64,000 nt of DNA from Streptomyces sp. ISL-98 (lineage in GTDB: Bacteria; Actinomycetota; Actinomycetes; Streptomycetales; Streptomycetaceae): assembly GCF_018614055.1 (NCBI RefSeq), contig NZ_JAGGPB010000081.1:1-64000 (forward strand). The letters run 5' to 3'. A model generated the notes under the pieces. That model was not told the DNA's origin. It did not search any database and saw only the letters and a program-made list of their open reading frames with translations. How positions within the stretch are numbered: the first letter of the stretch is position 1; the number at the start of each line of letters is the position of its first letter. Position numbers and translations under genes: made by a program. Of this stretch, positions 16,523-24,966 are shown in pieces.

Positions 16523-17305
16523 ATGACAGCGCGACGTATCTACGTGATCCTGTCGGCCGGAGCGCTCCTCTGCGCTGCGCTGACCGGCACCTCGGCCTCG
16601 GCGGCCCCGCTCACCGCCGAGCCCCGGCACTTCGCGGGCGCCACGGTGGTCGAGATGGCCGGCGGCACCCTGCTCGTCACGGCGGATCAGGGCGTGGCCA
16701 ATGACATCACCGTCCGCCGTCAGGGCAGCGTCGTCCTCGTGTCGGACAACGCGGACGAGGTGCGCGCCGTCGCTCCCTGCGAGACACGGTCGGAGAACAC
16801 CGCGGTGTGCCCGCTCCCCACGGCCGTTCAGGTCAACGGCCAGGACGCCGATGATGACATCACGGTCTCCCCGAATCTGGATGTTCCCGCCACTCTCTAC
16901 GGAGGTGTCGGCAAGGACCAGCTCAACGGCGGGCCCCGCGCGGATCATCTTGTCGGCGACGACCCGACCGGGGTCTTCGGCATCACGGCAGCGACTCCGG
17001 GCAACGACACCATCAACGGTGGGCCTGGGAACGACACCATCTCGGGGCTGGGAGGGAACGACACCATCAACGGCAACGCCGGAAACGACACCCTCAACGG
17101 CAACGAGGGCAATGACACCCTCAACGGGAACACCGGCAACGACACCCTGGCCGGAGGAAGCGGCAACGACACCTTGAGCGGCAACGAGGGCAACGACACC
17201 CTCAACGCCACCGACGGCGTCAACGCCAACGACAGTCTCGACGGCGGTCTCGCCTTCGACTCCTGCACCCGCGACATCGGCGACTCAATGGTCAACTGTC
17301 CGTGA
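16523..17305 (+). CDS. secreted RTX-repeat protein, paralogue of the preceding gene
   Basis: Also 260 residues. ATG at 16523 has GAAGGAGA before it and opens a signal peptide (MTARRIYVILSAGALLCAAL, cleavage near TSASA). The N-terminal domain aligns with the previous protein, including C..S....AVCP and a GG at the repeat boundary. The repeat block is more regular, NDTLNGNEG and NDTINGNAG units, ending DSCTRDIGDSMVNCP like its neighbour. The two genes are a tandem duplication, diverged more in the spacer domain than in the caps. Probably co-transcribed. Almost invariant NDT repeats suggest recent repeat expansion. Confidence 0.9.
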   Translation: MTARRIYVILSAGALLCAALTGTSASAAPLTAEPRHFAGATVVEMAGGTLLVTADQGVANDITVRRQGSVVLVSDNADEVRAVAPCETRSENTAVCPLPTAVQVNGQDADDDITVSPNLDVPATLYGGVGKDQLNGGPRADHLVGDDPTGVFGITAATPGNDTINGGPGNDTISGLGGNDTINGNAGNDTLNGNEGNDTLNGNTGNDTLAGGSGNDTLSGNEGNDTLNATDGVNANDSLDGGLAFDSCTRDIGDSMVNCP

Positions 17306-17342
17306 TGCCAAGTCCGGTGCGTATGTTCGTGGCTGAGCGCGC

Positions 17343-17660
17343 GTGAAGCTGCCGACCGGGGCGCGGCCCGTTTCTCCTCGCCCCGGCCGGCGATCTCCCT
17401 CAGCACGCACCCGGCAATCACGGTCTCGGCCAGGGGCGGACGGCCACATCGTGCCGAAGGCCCGGCCCGCTCGAACTCTCATCCACAGGCCCCTGCGGCC
17501 CGGGAAGCGGCACCGACGGGTGGTTGAGCGAACCTTCGCCTGGCTCCACGGCTTCAAACGCCTCACAATCCGCTGGAAACGACGAGCCGACATCCACGAA
17601 GCCTTCCTCGAACTGGCCTGCTGACTCATCACCCACCGCCAACTCAACTCATTGTGTGAG
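17343..17660 (+). pseudogene. IS5-family transposase C-terminal remnant
   Basis: The plus strand reads KRHRRVVERTFAWLHGFKRL then TIRWKRRADIHEAFLELAC, an IS5-type transposase end with the catalytic Glu helix (VVERTF). A TGA at 17622-17624 replaces a codon, after which LITHRQLNSL continues in frame. The N-terminal half is missing. Confidence 0.8.
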
Positions 17661-17701
17661 CCGTTGCAAGAGCGTTGCGCAAGATGATGAAGACTGTGGG
17701 C

Positions 17702-18253
17702 ATGGAATTCTTCTGCTACCACCGCGATCGGCCCGGCTCCCTGGCGCTGCGTAAAGAGCTGCTGGAAGAGCACTGGTCCTACATGGACCGGTACGCGACC
17801 GAGATGATCGCCCGCGGCCCGACCCTCACCAGCGACGGCGAGGCGCCCACCGGCAGCGTGCACATCGTCGACCTGCCAGATCCCGCCGCCGCCCGCGCGT
17901 TCGCCTTCGGCGAGCCCGGCTACCAGGCAGGCGTGTACCGCGACGTGCTGTTGCGCCGGTGGCACAACACGCTGGGGCGCACAATGTGGGACTTCCCCGG
18001 TGGCCGGACCGGTGGCAACCGCTACCTCGTACTCGGCCTCGGCACGGGGCAGGCCGCCGACCTCGCCGTCCCGCCCGACCAGGACGAATTGATCGCGTAC
18101 GGGCCGCTACTCTCTGACGACGGCGCCACCTGGCTGGGTACGGCGGTGCTGATGCGGGCGCCGGACCCGGACACGGCACGCGCCGTCCTGACCCCGGACC
18201 GGTACGCCGACATCGAGGTTCACCACTGGCAGTTCGGCGGGCGGCCGTCATGA
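17702..18253 (+). CDS. YCII-domain protein (two tandem YCII-like domains)
   Basis: ATG at 17702 (MEFFCYHRDRPGSLALRKEL) gives 183 residues; TTG and ATG codons just upstream are possible but unlike the family. The first domain shows the YCII pattern, with EHWSYMDRYATEMIARGPTL and a conserved His and Asp, then GSVHIVDLPDPAAARAFAFG. A second copy is degenerate (LIAYGPLLSDDGATWLGTAV, then APDPDTARAVLTPDRYADIE). YCII proteins are small dimeric ferredoxin-like folds, sometimes chlorohydrolase-like, mostly unassigned. It stands alone between IS debris and an MFS remnant. Confidence 0.82.
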   Translation: MEFFCYHRDRPGSLALRKELLEEHWSYMDRYATEMIARGPTLTSDGEAPTGSVHIVDLPDPAAARAFAFGEPGYQAGVYRDVLLRRWHNTLGRTMWDFPGGRTGGNRYLVLGLGTGQAADLAVPPDQDELIAYGPLLSDDGATWLGTAVLMRAPDPDTARAVLTPDRYADIEVHHWQFGGRPS

Positions 18254-18359
18254 ACCGAGGTGGTTCTGTAAGTGAGAACCAGCAACGCTCCATGTCTGTT
18301 TCTGAGCCCTGATCAGGGCGGCAGCTGACACGGATATAGAAGTGTTTCCTCGCTGGAAT

Positions 18360-18640
18360 TCAGGCGGCTGACTCCTTCAACGCGGCTTCTGGGTGTGTCT
18401 GCTGAGCGTGCTGGCGACGTTGTGCCCAGCGGACGGCGAGGAGCGCTGCCAGGCCCGTCAGGGCGAACAGAGCTCCTACGACGTACCACCCGGGACGGCC
18501 CCAGGTGATGCAGAGCGCGATGAGTAAGCCTGGTCCCAGGGCTTCGGCCAGGCCGGCGCCCAAGCCGAACACGCCCAGGTACTGGCCGGTGGCGTGTTGC
18601 GGGGTGAGGGCGAAGGACACCTCGAAGCCTGCGGCGGAGA
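18360..18640 (-). pseudogene. C-terminal remnant of an MFS transporter
   Basis: The minus strand encodes two membrane helices and a basic tail: ALTPQHATGQYLGVFGLGAG, GPGLLIALCITWGRPGWYVV, then LAALLAVRWAQRRQHA. This is the end of a 12-TM major facilitator drug exporter (helices 11-12 with the GQYLG loop). Upstream sequence is unrelated, so about three quarters of the gene has been lost. Confidence 0.72.
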
Positions 18641-18939
18641 CGCCGGATTCCGAGATCCGCCTGTGCAAGCAGATCGTACGCACCGTCAACCAACTCACTT
18701 CGCACAATCGGCAATTGCTCAACGTTGTGGCCCAGCCCGGCTCGATCAGTGCGGTGAGCCGGGCCCTGGCCTCTGATTCGATACTGTCCGCCGTCGCTGC
18801 CGTCGACTGCCGTCTGGCCGACGACGCCGAGCGCACCCGCTACGACGAGCCCGCATCGACTACCAAACGCGGTGACGGCCCCACGCAGTGCCCGAACAGA
18901 ATGGTCGGAAGCGGCGCCCGTCGTGTGGCAACTGCCAGC
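18641..18939. other. unassigned stretch
   Basis: The plus strand is open and reads fairly naturally (LCKQIVRTVNQLTSHNRQLL, ALASDSILSAVAAVDCRLAD), suggesting a fragment of another gene fused at the MFS breakpoint, but I cannot name the family. There is no start codon with a ribosome site. Confidence 0.35.
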
Positions 18940-20655
18940 TCATTCACTCGCTGCCTGTGTCAGGGAGCTATTCCAGAAATCGGCGTAACGGCCACCGCGG
19001 AGCAGCAGTTCATCGTGGCTGCCTTCCTCCACGATCCGGCCGCCGTCCAGAAAGACGATGCGATCGGCGCGTCGGACGGTCCGCATCCGATGCGCGACCA
19101 TCACCACCGTCCGGCCCGCCATCAGGCGCTCGATGCCCTCGTGGACGGCCGCCTCATTCACCGGGTCCAGTGCGGAGGTCACCTCGTCCAACAGCACGAT
19201 GGGCGCATTCTTCAGCAGCGCTCGCGCGATCGAGACACGCTGGCGCTCACCACCCGACAGCAGTGCGCCGCCCTCGCCGACATTCGTCGCCCATCCGCCG
19301 GGCAGTCGCTCGATCACCTCGTCCAACCGCGCCGCGGTGGCTGCCGCCCGGACCTCGGCCTCGTCGGCGTCGGGACGACCGAGACGCACGTTCTCCTCGA
19401 TCGTGCCGTCGAAGAGATAGACGTCCTGGAAGACGATGGCGATCTGCGCCATCAGCACGTCGGTGTTGATGGCGCGCACGTCCACACGTCCCACGCGCAC
19501 CGCGCCCGCGTCCACGTCGTAGAACCGCGCGAGCAATTGCAGCAAGGTGCTCTTGCCCGCACCCGACGGTCCGACAACGGCAAGCCGCTGTCCCTCTGGC
19601 ACGGACAACGACGCGTCGTCGACCACCATGCGGTCGCCGTGCCGGAAGGTGACGGACTCGAACTCCAGGTCATGGCGTTCCGGCCGGATCGGTTCGCGAG
19701 GTTCCGGCAGCGGCTCGGTGCGCAAGACCGCGTCGAGTCTCGCCAGCTCGGAACGTGCGCCGCGGAGTTGGCCACCGATGTCCGACAGCGCCAGCAGCGG
19801 ATCCGCGCAGCGGGCGGCCAGCACCAGGATTGCCAGAACCTCCGCCGCACCGATGTTCCCGCCGAGCGCGAGGTAGGCGCCCATGGCCAGCACAACGGTG
19901 AACATCGTCTGCACCGCGAGGGTCAAACCCACCACGCCGGGCAGCGCCGACAGCGTGGAACGGCGGGACGCGCGCTGGACTTCTTGCAATGAGTCGTCGA
20001 GCACCCGGAAGCGTTCGACGGTCCTGCCGCCGGCGCGCAGCACCGGCTGGGCCTGCAGATATTCGATGACTCGCCCGGTGGCCTCGTGGTCGCGTTCGTG
20101 GCGCTCCGCGTCGGTGGCGGCCATCGAGCGTCCCGTCCGGATCTGGATCGCCGCCACGATCGGTACGGCGGCCAACGCGGCCAGACCCATCTGCCAATTG
20201 AAGGCAAGCATCACGACAACGATCGTCAAAGGAGTCACACAGGCGGAGATGAACGGCGCCAGCAGATGCGCGATCACGCTCATCGCCTGGAGGACGCCGC
20301 GGCTGGCCAGGACGGACACCTCCCCGAGGCGGCCTGCGTTGTACCAGCCGATGGGCAGTCGGGCCAGATGATCGCCGAGACGGTGATACGTGCCGCGCAA
20401 CAGCGTGGTCCCGGCCCGGAAACCGGACAGATCGCTGACGTAACGCAGTACCGCGTAGACCGCGACCGCGGCCCCGAACGCGATCAGCCAGGGCCGGGCG
20501 TCTTCGGGCGTGCTCCCGAACAGTGCCCGCAGCACTGGAACCAGCAGTGCGTAGGACAAACCCTCGACCACCGCGGTCGTCGTCATCAGGGCCACGGTGC
20601 GACGCACCGGCTGGGCGTACTCGTGGCCCAACACGCGCAGCAGCATTCGAATCAT
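18940..20655 (-). CDS. ABC half-transporter, permease-ATPase fusion (IrtB/YbtQ-like)
   Basis: A 571-residue type IV exporter-fold half-transporter. AAGGAGG precedes ATG at 20655 (MIRMLLRVLGHEYAQ). The N-terminal 300 residues form six membrane helices; the nucleotide-binding domain has Walker A GPSGAGKSTL, Q-loop FQDVYLFDG, signature LSGGERQRVSIARAL, Walker B IVLLDEVTSALD and switch His in MVAHRM. ATGA overlap with the preceding half-transporter means tight coupling and a heterodimer. Sequence style resembles the YbtPQ/IrtAB pairs that import ferric siderophores despite an exporter fold, but no siderophore genes or SIP domain are nearby, so drug or lipid export is also possible. Confidence 0.9.
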   Translation of the reverse strand: MIRMLLRVLGHEYAQPVRRTVALMTTTAVVEGLSYALLVPVLRALFGSTPEDARPWLIAFGAAVAVYAVLRYVSDLSGFRAGTTLLRGTYHRLGDHLARLPIGWYNAGRLGEVSVLASRGVLQAMSVIAHLLAPFISACVTPLTIVVVMLAFNWQMGLAALAAVPIVAAIQIRTGRSMAATDAERHERDHEATGRVIEYLQAQPVLRAGGRTVERFRVLDDSLQEVQRASRRSTLSALPGVVGLTLAVQTMFTVVLAMGAYLALGGNIGAAEVLAILVLAARCADPLLALSDIGGQLRGARSELARLDAVLRTEPLPEPREPIRPERHDLEFESVTFRHGDRMVVDDASLSVPEGQRLAVVGPSGAGKSTLLQLLARFYDVDAGAVRVGRVDVRAINTDVLMAQIAIVFQDVYLFDGTIEENVRLGRPDADEAEVRAAATAARLDEVIERLPGGWATNVGEGGALLSGGERQRVSIARALLKNAPIVLLDEVTSALDPVNEAAVHEGIERLMAGRTVVMVAHRMRTVRRADRIVFLDGGRIVEEGSHDELLLRGGRYADFWNSSLTQAASE

Positions 20656-22484
20656 CGGGGCTCGCCTCCTTGCAGTACGCCACTGGGGGTTTCGGTCCGG
20701 TCGGCAATCGCCGATCGTTGGGATTGCCAGAACGCGGCGAACTTTCCGTTCTGTGCCAGCAGCTCGGCGGGCTTGCCGCACTCGACGATCGACCCGTTGT
20801 CCAGCATCACGACGGTGTCGGCGTCGGCGATCGTCTCCAGGCGATGGGCTATGACCAGGATCGTCCGGTCCCCCTCCAGCATCGCCAGTGCCCGGCGCAC
20901 CGCCCGTTCGGTCTGCGGGTCGGCGAAGGCGGTCGCCTCGTCGAGCACGAGAACGGGCGCGTCGGCGAGCAGTGCGCGTGCGATCGAGATCCGCTGTGCC
21001 TCGCCACCCGACAGTCCGGCCTCTTCATTGATCACCGTTTCGTATCCGCGCGGCAGCTCGAGGATTCGATCGTGAATATTCGCCAGCCGGGCGGCGCGCA
21101 CCACGTCGTCGAAGCCGGCATGCGGTACTGCCAGCGCGATATTGTCCGCGACCGACGCGCGCAGCAGCCGGACGTCCTGGAAGACGAAGGAGACCGTCCG
21201 GTAGAGCTCCCGGCTGCTGAGCTCGCGCAGGTCGACACCGCCAAGGGCGACCGAACCGTCGGTCGGATCGAAGAACCGCGGCAACAGCTGGACCAGCGTG
21301 GACTTTCCGCTTCCCGACGGCCCGACGATCGCGGTGACCGTCCCCGGCTCCAGCACCAGGTCGATCCCGCGCAGCACCTCGTGATCGGCTTCGTAGCCGA
21401 ATCGAACGCCACGCAGTTCCACCCGGTGCCCCTGTGGTGCGACGGGGTGCGCAGGCTCCGGTAGCGACTGCACCTCGAGCACGTCCCGGATCCGGCCGAC
21501 CGCGCGCCGGGCGGCCTGCATATCGTCGAAGCCGTGGCCGAGGGCCGCCACGGGGGCGGTCAGGCCCAGTCCGAGCAGCAGGAAGGGCAGCAGGTCGGCC
21601 GGGGCCATGCCACCAGTGGTGATCAGAGCCGTACCGCAGATCAGCACGACCAGCAGCACGAACGGCGGCGACAGCGCCACCTGCATCCCAGCGGCGATCC
21701 CGGAGAGACCGCGCACCATCCGGAAGAAGCTGCTGGTGAAATCGTCTACGGCCGTGAGGAATTTACGGTGGACGCGCTCACTTCCGCCGAACGCCTTGAC
21801 CACCGAGATGCCCTGTACGAACTCGACGACCGAACTTGCGATCCGCCCCATGGCCGCATCGAACTCCTCCTGCTCGCGCAGCCGGGTCGGGGTCATCATC
21901 AGGGGAACCAGCGCCACTGCCAGCACCACCGGTACCAGCGTGATCAGTGTGAGCCGCCAGTCGATGGTGAACAGGTAGATCAGCGACGCCAGCGGAACCA
22001 CGAATGCGGAGACGAGCTCGCCGGGGGTGTGGGCGATGAACGGGTGCACGGCACTGACGTCCTCCCCCACCACCTTTGCCAGCTCGCCGGTCCGGCGCCG
22101 GGAGAACCAGCCGATCGGTACGCGCCCCAGCTGCGCGGCCAGTTGCCGGCGAAACGTCAGTTGCACCTGGCCGTCGAGAATGTGTCCGATTCCGGATGAC
22201 GCGGCTGTGAAAAGCAGTCGGACCAACATGCCGGCCACACCCGCGATCACGACGATCCGGATATGACCGTGATCGATCGGGCCGGGCGCCAGCAGAGTGC
22301 GCCCCAGTTCGACGACCGCAAGGAGCGGCGCCAGACCCGCGACGGCGCCGATCACCTGCAGGATCGCAACGGCCGCGAAACTCCGGTAATAAGGGCGCAG
22401 CAGCCCTGCCAGGTTCTGTCCCGGCGCGAGCTCGGCAGCCGGTGTGGGCTGCTCCCTCGCGTGGGCAAGGTCGGTGGTGGTCAT
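20652..22484 (-). CDS. ABC half-transporter, permease-ATPase fusion (IrtA/YbtP-like)
   Basis: A 610-residue partner of the next half-transporter. ATG at 22484 follows CGGGAGAG; an upstream in-frame start lacks such a site. After a Pro/Ala-rich N-terminus there are six membrane helices (FAAVAILQVIGAVAGLAPLL to LLPFLLLGLGLTAPVAALG) and an ATPase domain: Walker A GPSGSGKSTL, FQDVRLLRAS, LSGGEAQRISIARAL, VLVLDEATAFAD, VIAHRL. Both ATPase sites look complete. Its TGA overlaps the ATG of the second gene. A hairpin terminator and a 22-bp tandem repeat lie directly upstream, so it probably has its own regulated promoter. Confidence 0.9.
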   Translation of the reverse strand: MTTTDLAHAREQPTPAAELAPGQNLAGLLRPYYRSFAAVAILQVIGAVAGLAPLLAVVELGRTLLAPGPIDHGHIRIVVIAGVAGMLVRLLFTAASSGIGHILDGQVQLTFRRQLAAQLGRVPIGWFSRRRTGELAKVVGEDVSAVHPFIAHTPGELVSAFVVPLASLIYLFTIDWRLTLITLVPVVLAVALVPLMMTPTRLREQEEFDAAMGRIASSVVEFVQGISVVKAFGGSERVHRKFLTAVDDFTSSFFRMVRGLSGIAAGMQVALSPPFVLLVVLICGTALITTGGMAPADLLPFLLLGLGLTAPVAALGHGFDDMQAARRAVGRIRDVLEVQSLPEPAHPVAPQGHRVELRGVRFGYEADHEVLRGIDLVLEPGTVTAIVGPSGSGKSTLVQLLPRFFDPTDGSVALGGVDLRELSSRELYRTVSFVFQDVRLLRASVADNIALAVPHAGFDDVVRAARLANIHDRILELPRGYETVINEEAGLSGGEAQRISIARALLADAPVLVLDEATAFADPQTERAVRRALAMLEGDRTILVIAHRLETIADADTVVMLDNGSIVECGKPAELLAQNGKFAAFWQSQRSAIADRTETPSGVLQGGEPR

Positions 22485-22505
22485 CGCTCTCCCGTATTCG
22501 TCAGT

Positions 22506-22549
22506 CTTGTCGTGACCGGGCACATGGCTTGTCGTGACCGGACACGTGA
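22506..22549 (-). repeat. 22-bp tandem repeat, candidate operator of the ABC pair
   Basis: Two adjacent copies starting CTTGTCGTGACCGG (22506-22527 and 22528-22549) differ at four positions. The second copy contains the palindrome CGTGACCGGACACG. They lie 22-65 bases upstream of the ABC start codon, a typical operator position. Confidence 0.6.
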
Positions 22550-22552
22550 GCT

Positions 22553-22585
22553 GTGACCGTGGCCGGTCTGGCCGGCCACGGTCAC
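22553..22585 (-). terminator. 14-bp hairpin terminator after the hydrolase gene
   Basis: GTGACCGTGGCCGG (22553-22566) pairs perfectly with 22572-22585 across a 5-base loop, 8 bases beyond the hydrolase stop codon. It should separate the hydrolase transcript from the ABC genes. Confidence 0.8.
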
Positions 22586-22592
22586 GACGACC

Positions 22593-23489
22593 TCATTCGG
22601 CCAGGGCGCGGCGCAGGGTGGCGCCGAGTTCGACGTTCTGCCGCTGCGAGACATCGGCGGACAGGATCGCCTGCGATCCGTGAAAGGTGCCGGGCCACTG
22701 GTGGAGCTCGACCGACACGCCCGCCTGCATCAGGCGCAGCGCGTATTCGATGCCCTCGTCGCGGTTCGGACAGAACTCCGCGGTGGCGATGTAGGCCGGT
22801 GGCAGGCCGGACAGATCGGCGGCCCGTGCGGGAGCGGCGTACGGTGTGGCGGGCTGGGAGCCCAGGTAGTGCCGCCACGCTGCGGTGGCCTTGTCGCGAT
22901 TGAACCAGGGCGTATCGGTGAAGTTCCGCGCCGACCACGCCTCCTGCCGGTCGTCGAGTCCCGGCTGGTTGAGCAGTTGGAACCGGATCGACGGCCCCTG
23001 CTCGTCACGCGCCCGCAACGCCACCGCGGCCGCGATGCTCGCGCCGGCACTGTGGCCTCCGACCGCGATCCGCGCCGGGTCGATGCCGAGTTCGTCCGCG
23101 TGCTCGGCCGTCCAGGTCAGTACGGCGTAGGCGTCGCCCAGGGCGGCCGGGAACCGGTGCTCGGGCGCCAGGCGGTAGCCCACCGAGATCACCACCGCCC
23201 CGGAGAGGTCCGCGATCCGGGCGGCCCAAGGATGCTCGGTGTCCAGGTCACCGAAGACTCCGCCGCCGCCGTGCAGCCAAACGATGGCGCCTTGTGCCTG
23301 GTGCGGGCGATAGACCCGCACCGCCACGTCCGGATCGGCGGACACCGTGCGGTCCTCGACCTTCATGTTCGAGGTGTCCGGTGCCGGCGCCGCAGCGGCA
23401 CGCTCGGCGAAGTTCTTGCGCGCGGTGACCGGGTCATTCATGTCGACGTGCGGGAGAAACGGTATGAATGCTTCGAGTTCGGGATCCAT
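22593..23489 (-). CDS. alpha/beta hydrolase, hormone-sensitive-lipase family esterase
   Basis: A 298-residue protein. ATG at 23489 (MDPELEAF) is preferred because GAGG sits 9 bases before it; another ATG is three codons upstream. The oxyanion motif HGGGG is at 73-77, the nucleophile Ser147 in GGHSAGAS, and the base His270 in WPGTFHGS. The usual acidic motif DPLRDEG reads CPNRDEG here (residues 240-246), so the standard catalytic Asp is a Cys and another acid must serve. HSL enzymes cleave short acyl or aryl esters. It lies between a divergent PucR-type regulator (107 bases away) and the ABC pair, hinting at a shared substrate. Confidence 0.88.
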   Translation of the reverse strand: MDPELEAFIPFLPHVDMNDPVTARKNFAERAAAAPAPDTSNMKVEDRTVSADPDVAVRVYRPHQAQGAIVWLHGGGGVFGDLDTEHPWAARIADLSGAVVISVGYRLAPEHRFPAALGDAYAVLTWTAEHADELGIDPARIAVGGHSAGASIAAAVALRARDEQGPSIRFQLLNQPGLDDRQEAWSARNFTDTPWFNRDKATAAWRHYLGSQPATPYAAPARAADLSGLPPAYIATAEFCPNRDEGIEYALRLMQAGVSVELHQWPGTFHGSQAILSADVSQRQNVELGATLRRALAE

Positions 23490-23596
23490 GACGACCATCC
23501 TCACGGTCGTCACCCAGGGGGTCATCCGCCATCCGTCGCGCATCCCGCCCCGATCACGCACCACTCGGCGCACCCCTGTCCTTCTATCCTTCTGCC

Positions 23597-24649
23597 ATGG
23601 AAGCACTGGCCGTTCGGCTGTCGGGACTGGATCCGTACGTCGACGGCGTGATTCGCGTCGTCGCGTTCTACGACACGCTGATGCGCCGGCGGGTGGATCT
23701 CCCGGCGCTCGCCCGGGCCTCGGCAGGCCTGGCCGAGTGCGTGGCCGGGATTCAACTCCACGGCACGGGGCGGGCGATCCGCGTCTCGCCCGACGGCAGG
23801 CACGCGTCCACCCCGCCGACACCCCCGTCCACCACCGCGCCGATCACACTCGACGAGGAGGAGATCGGCACAGTGTGGCTGGAACGCCCCGGCCCGCCGA
23901 ACCAGCTCGACGAAGCACTGCTCGACCGGCTCGCCATCGCCGCCGCGGCCATCGCCGAGCGATACGGCCCGGCCCGCACCACCATGGCCGACCCCGCCCT
24001 CGTCGAACTGGCCATCAGCACCGACAGCGACGAGGCGTCCAGAGCACGGGCGCTACGACTCCTGGGCTTCGCCGCCGACCTACCGGTCCACGTCATCGCC
24101 GTACGCTCGCAGCTCCCGCTCGACCAAATCGGCAGCCTGGTCTGCCCGACCCGCCCGGTGAAGGCGGCACCGCTCGCCGACGTCGGCGTCGTCCTGGCCA
24201 CCACCATCGACCAGACCCGCTTTCCAGCAGGCGTACGCGCAGGCATCGGCGCCGCCGCAAGCCCCGACCAATCCTGGCAGCAAGCCCGCACCGCCCTCCG
24301 CTTCACCACCCCACGCCAACCCCTCATCCCCTACGACGACTTGGGCGCGCTCGCGCTCCTGGCCGAGATACCCCAGGACGCCGCGCGAGACAACGCCGAC
24401 GTGGCAGCAATCGCCCGAATCGCCGACAACCCAGAAGATCTGCAAACTCTGGACGCCTACTGCGCCACCGGCTCCCTACGCCAAGCCGCCGACCTCCTCC
24501 ACCTGCACCACAGCAGCATCGCCCGCCGACTCGAACACCTCGCAAAGAGCCTGGGCATCGACCTCACCGCCCCCACCGGACTGACACGGACCAGGCTCGC
24601 CCTCACCACATGGCGGCTACTCAACGACTCAGGACAGAACCGTGGTTGA
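23597..24649 (+). CDS. PucR/CdaR-type transcriptional regulator
   Basis: A 350-residue protein. The N-terminal two thirds is an unassigned sensory region with a GGDEF-like PucR fold (AAPLADVGVVLATTIDQTRF, GIGAAASPDQSWQQARTAL). The C-terminal helix-turn-helix is of the PucR type: LDAYCATGSLRQAADLLHLH, then HSSIARRLEHLAKSLGIDL. The tail TRTRLALTTWRLL is usual for the family. These proteins are mostly ligand-responsive activators of catabolic or transport genes. Divergence from the hydrolase gene makes that gene, and perhaps the ABC pair, the probable target. ATG at 23597 follows a weak ribosome site. Confidence 0.82.
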   Translation: MEALAVRLSGLDPYVDGVIRVVAFYDTLMRRRVDLPALARASAGLAECVAGIQLHGTGRAIRVSPDGRHASTPPTPPSTTAPITLDEEEIGTVWLERPGPPNQLDEALLDRLAIAAAAIAERYGPARTTMADPALVELAISTDSDEASRARALRLLGFAADLPVHVIAVRSQLPLDQIGSLVCPTRPVKAAPLADVGVVLATTIDQTRFPAGVRAGIGAAASPDQSWQQARTALRFTTPRQPLIPYDDLGALALLAEIPQDAARDNADVAAIARIADNPEDLQTLDAYCATGSLRQAADLLHLHHSSIARRLEHLAKSLGIDLTAPTGLTRTRLALTTWRLLNDSGQNRG

Positions 24650-24714
24650 CGCTGAGCTTGATCATCGCTCCGTAGCATCGGACATCAGGCGCAAGGTAGC
24701 GGCCGAGGCCGGGT

Positions 24715-24870
24715 GAAGGTGGCTATGCCTTCCCTGCTACTGCGGCCTGTTCGTCGTGCTCGCGCGGCATCCGCATCACGGTCGCCTGGGATGGGTGATG
24801 GCCTGAATCTTGCCAGTGGTGATGATCAGGCGCTTGGCGATGTCGCGCAGTGACTGCAAAGGGGAGACCG
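24715..24870 (-). pseudogene. serine recombinase/resolvase C-terminal remnant
   Basis: The minus strand reads SLRDIAKRLIITTGKIQ and, in another frame, VMRMPREHDEQAAVAG, the C-terminal helix-turn-helix of a streptomycete resolvase (the usual form is VMRMLREHDEQ). Frame changes and a missing catalytic domain mark it as debris. Confidence 0.55.
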
Positions 24871-24966
24871 GGGAGAAACCTGGGATGCCCGGATCAGTAC
24901 AAGTCAGCGATACCCGTTGGTTTTTCGGCCCGTATCACTGGGACCCCAGACGCCCCCCGGACAGCG

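Noticed and set aside
16990..17215. regular ~27-base repeats that could suggest a CRISPR or regulatory array
   Set aside because: They encode in-frame RTX nonapeptides within an intact gene and lack spacers.
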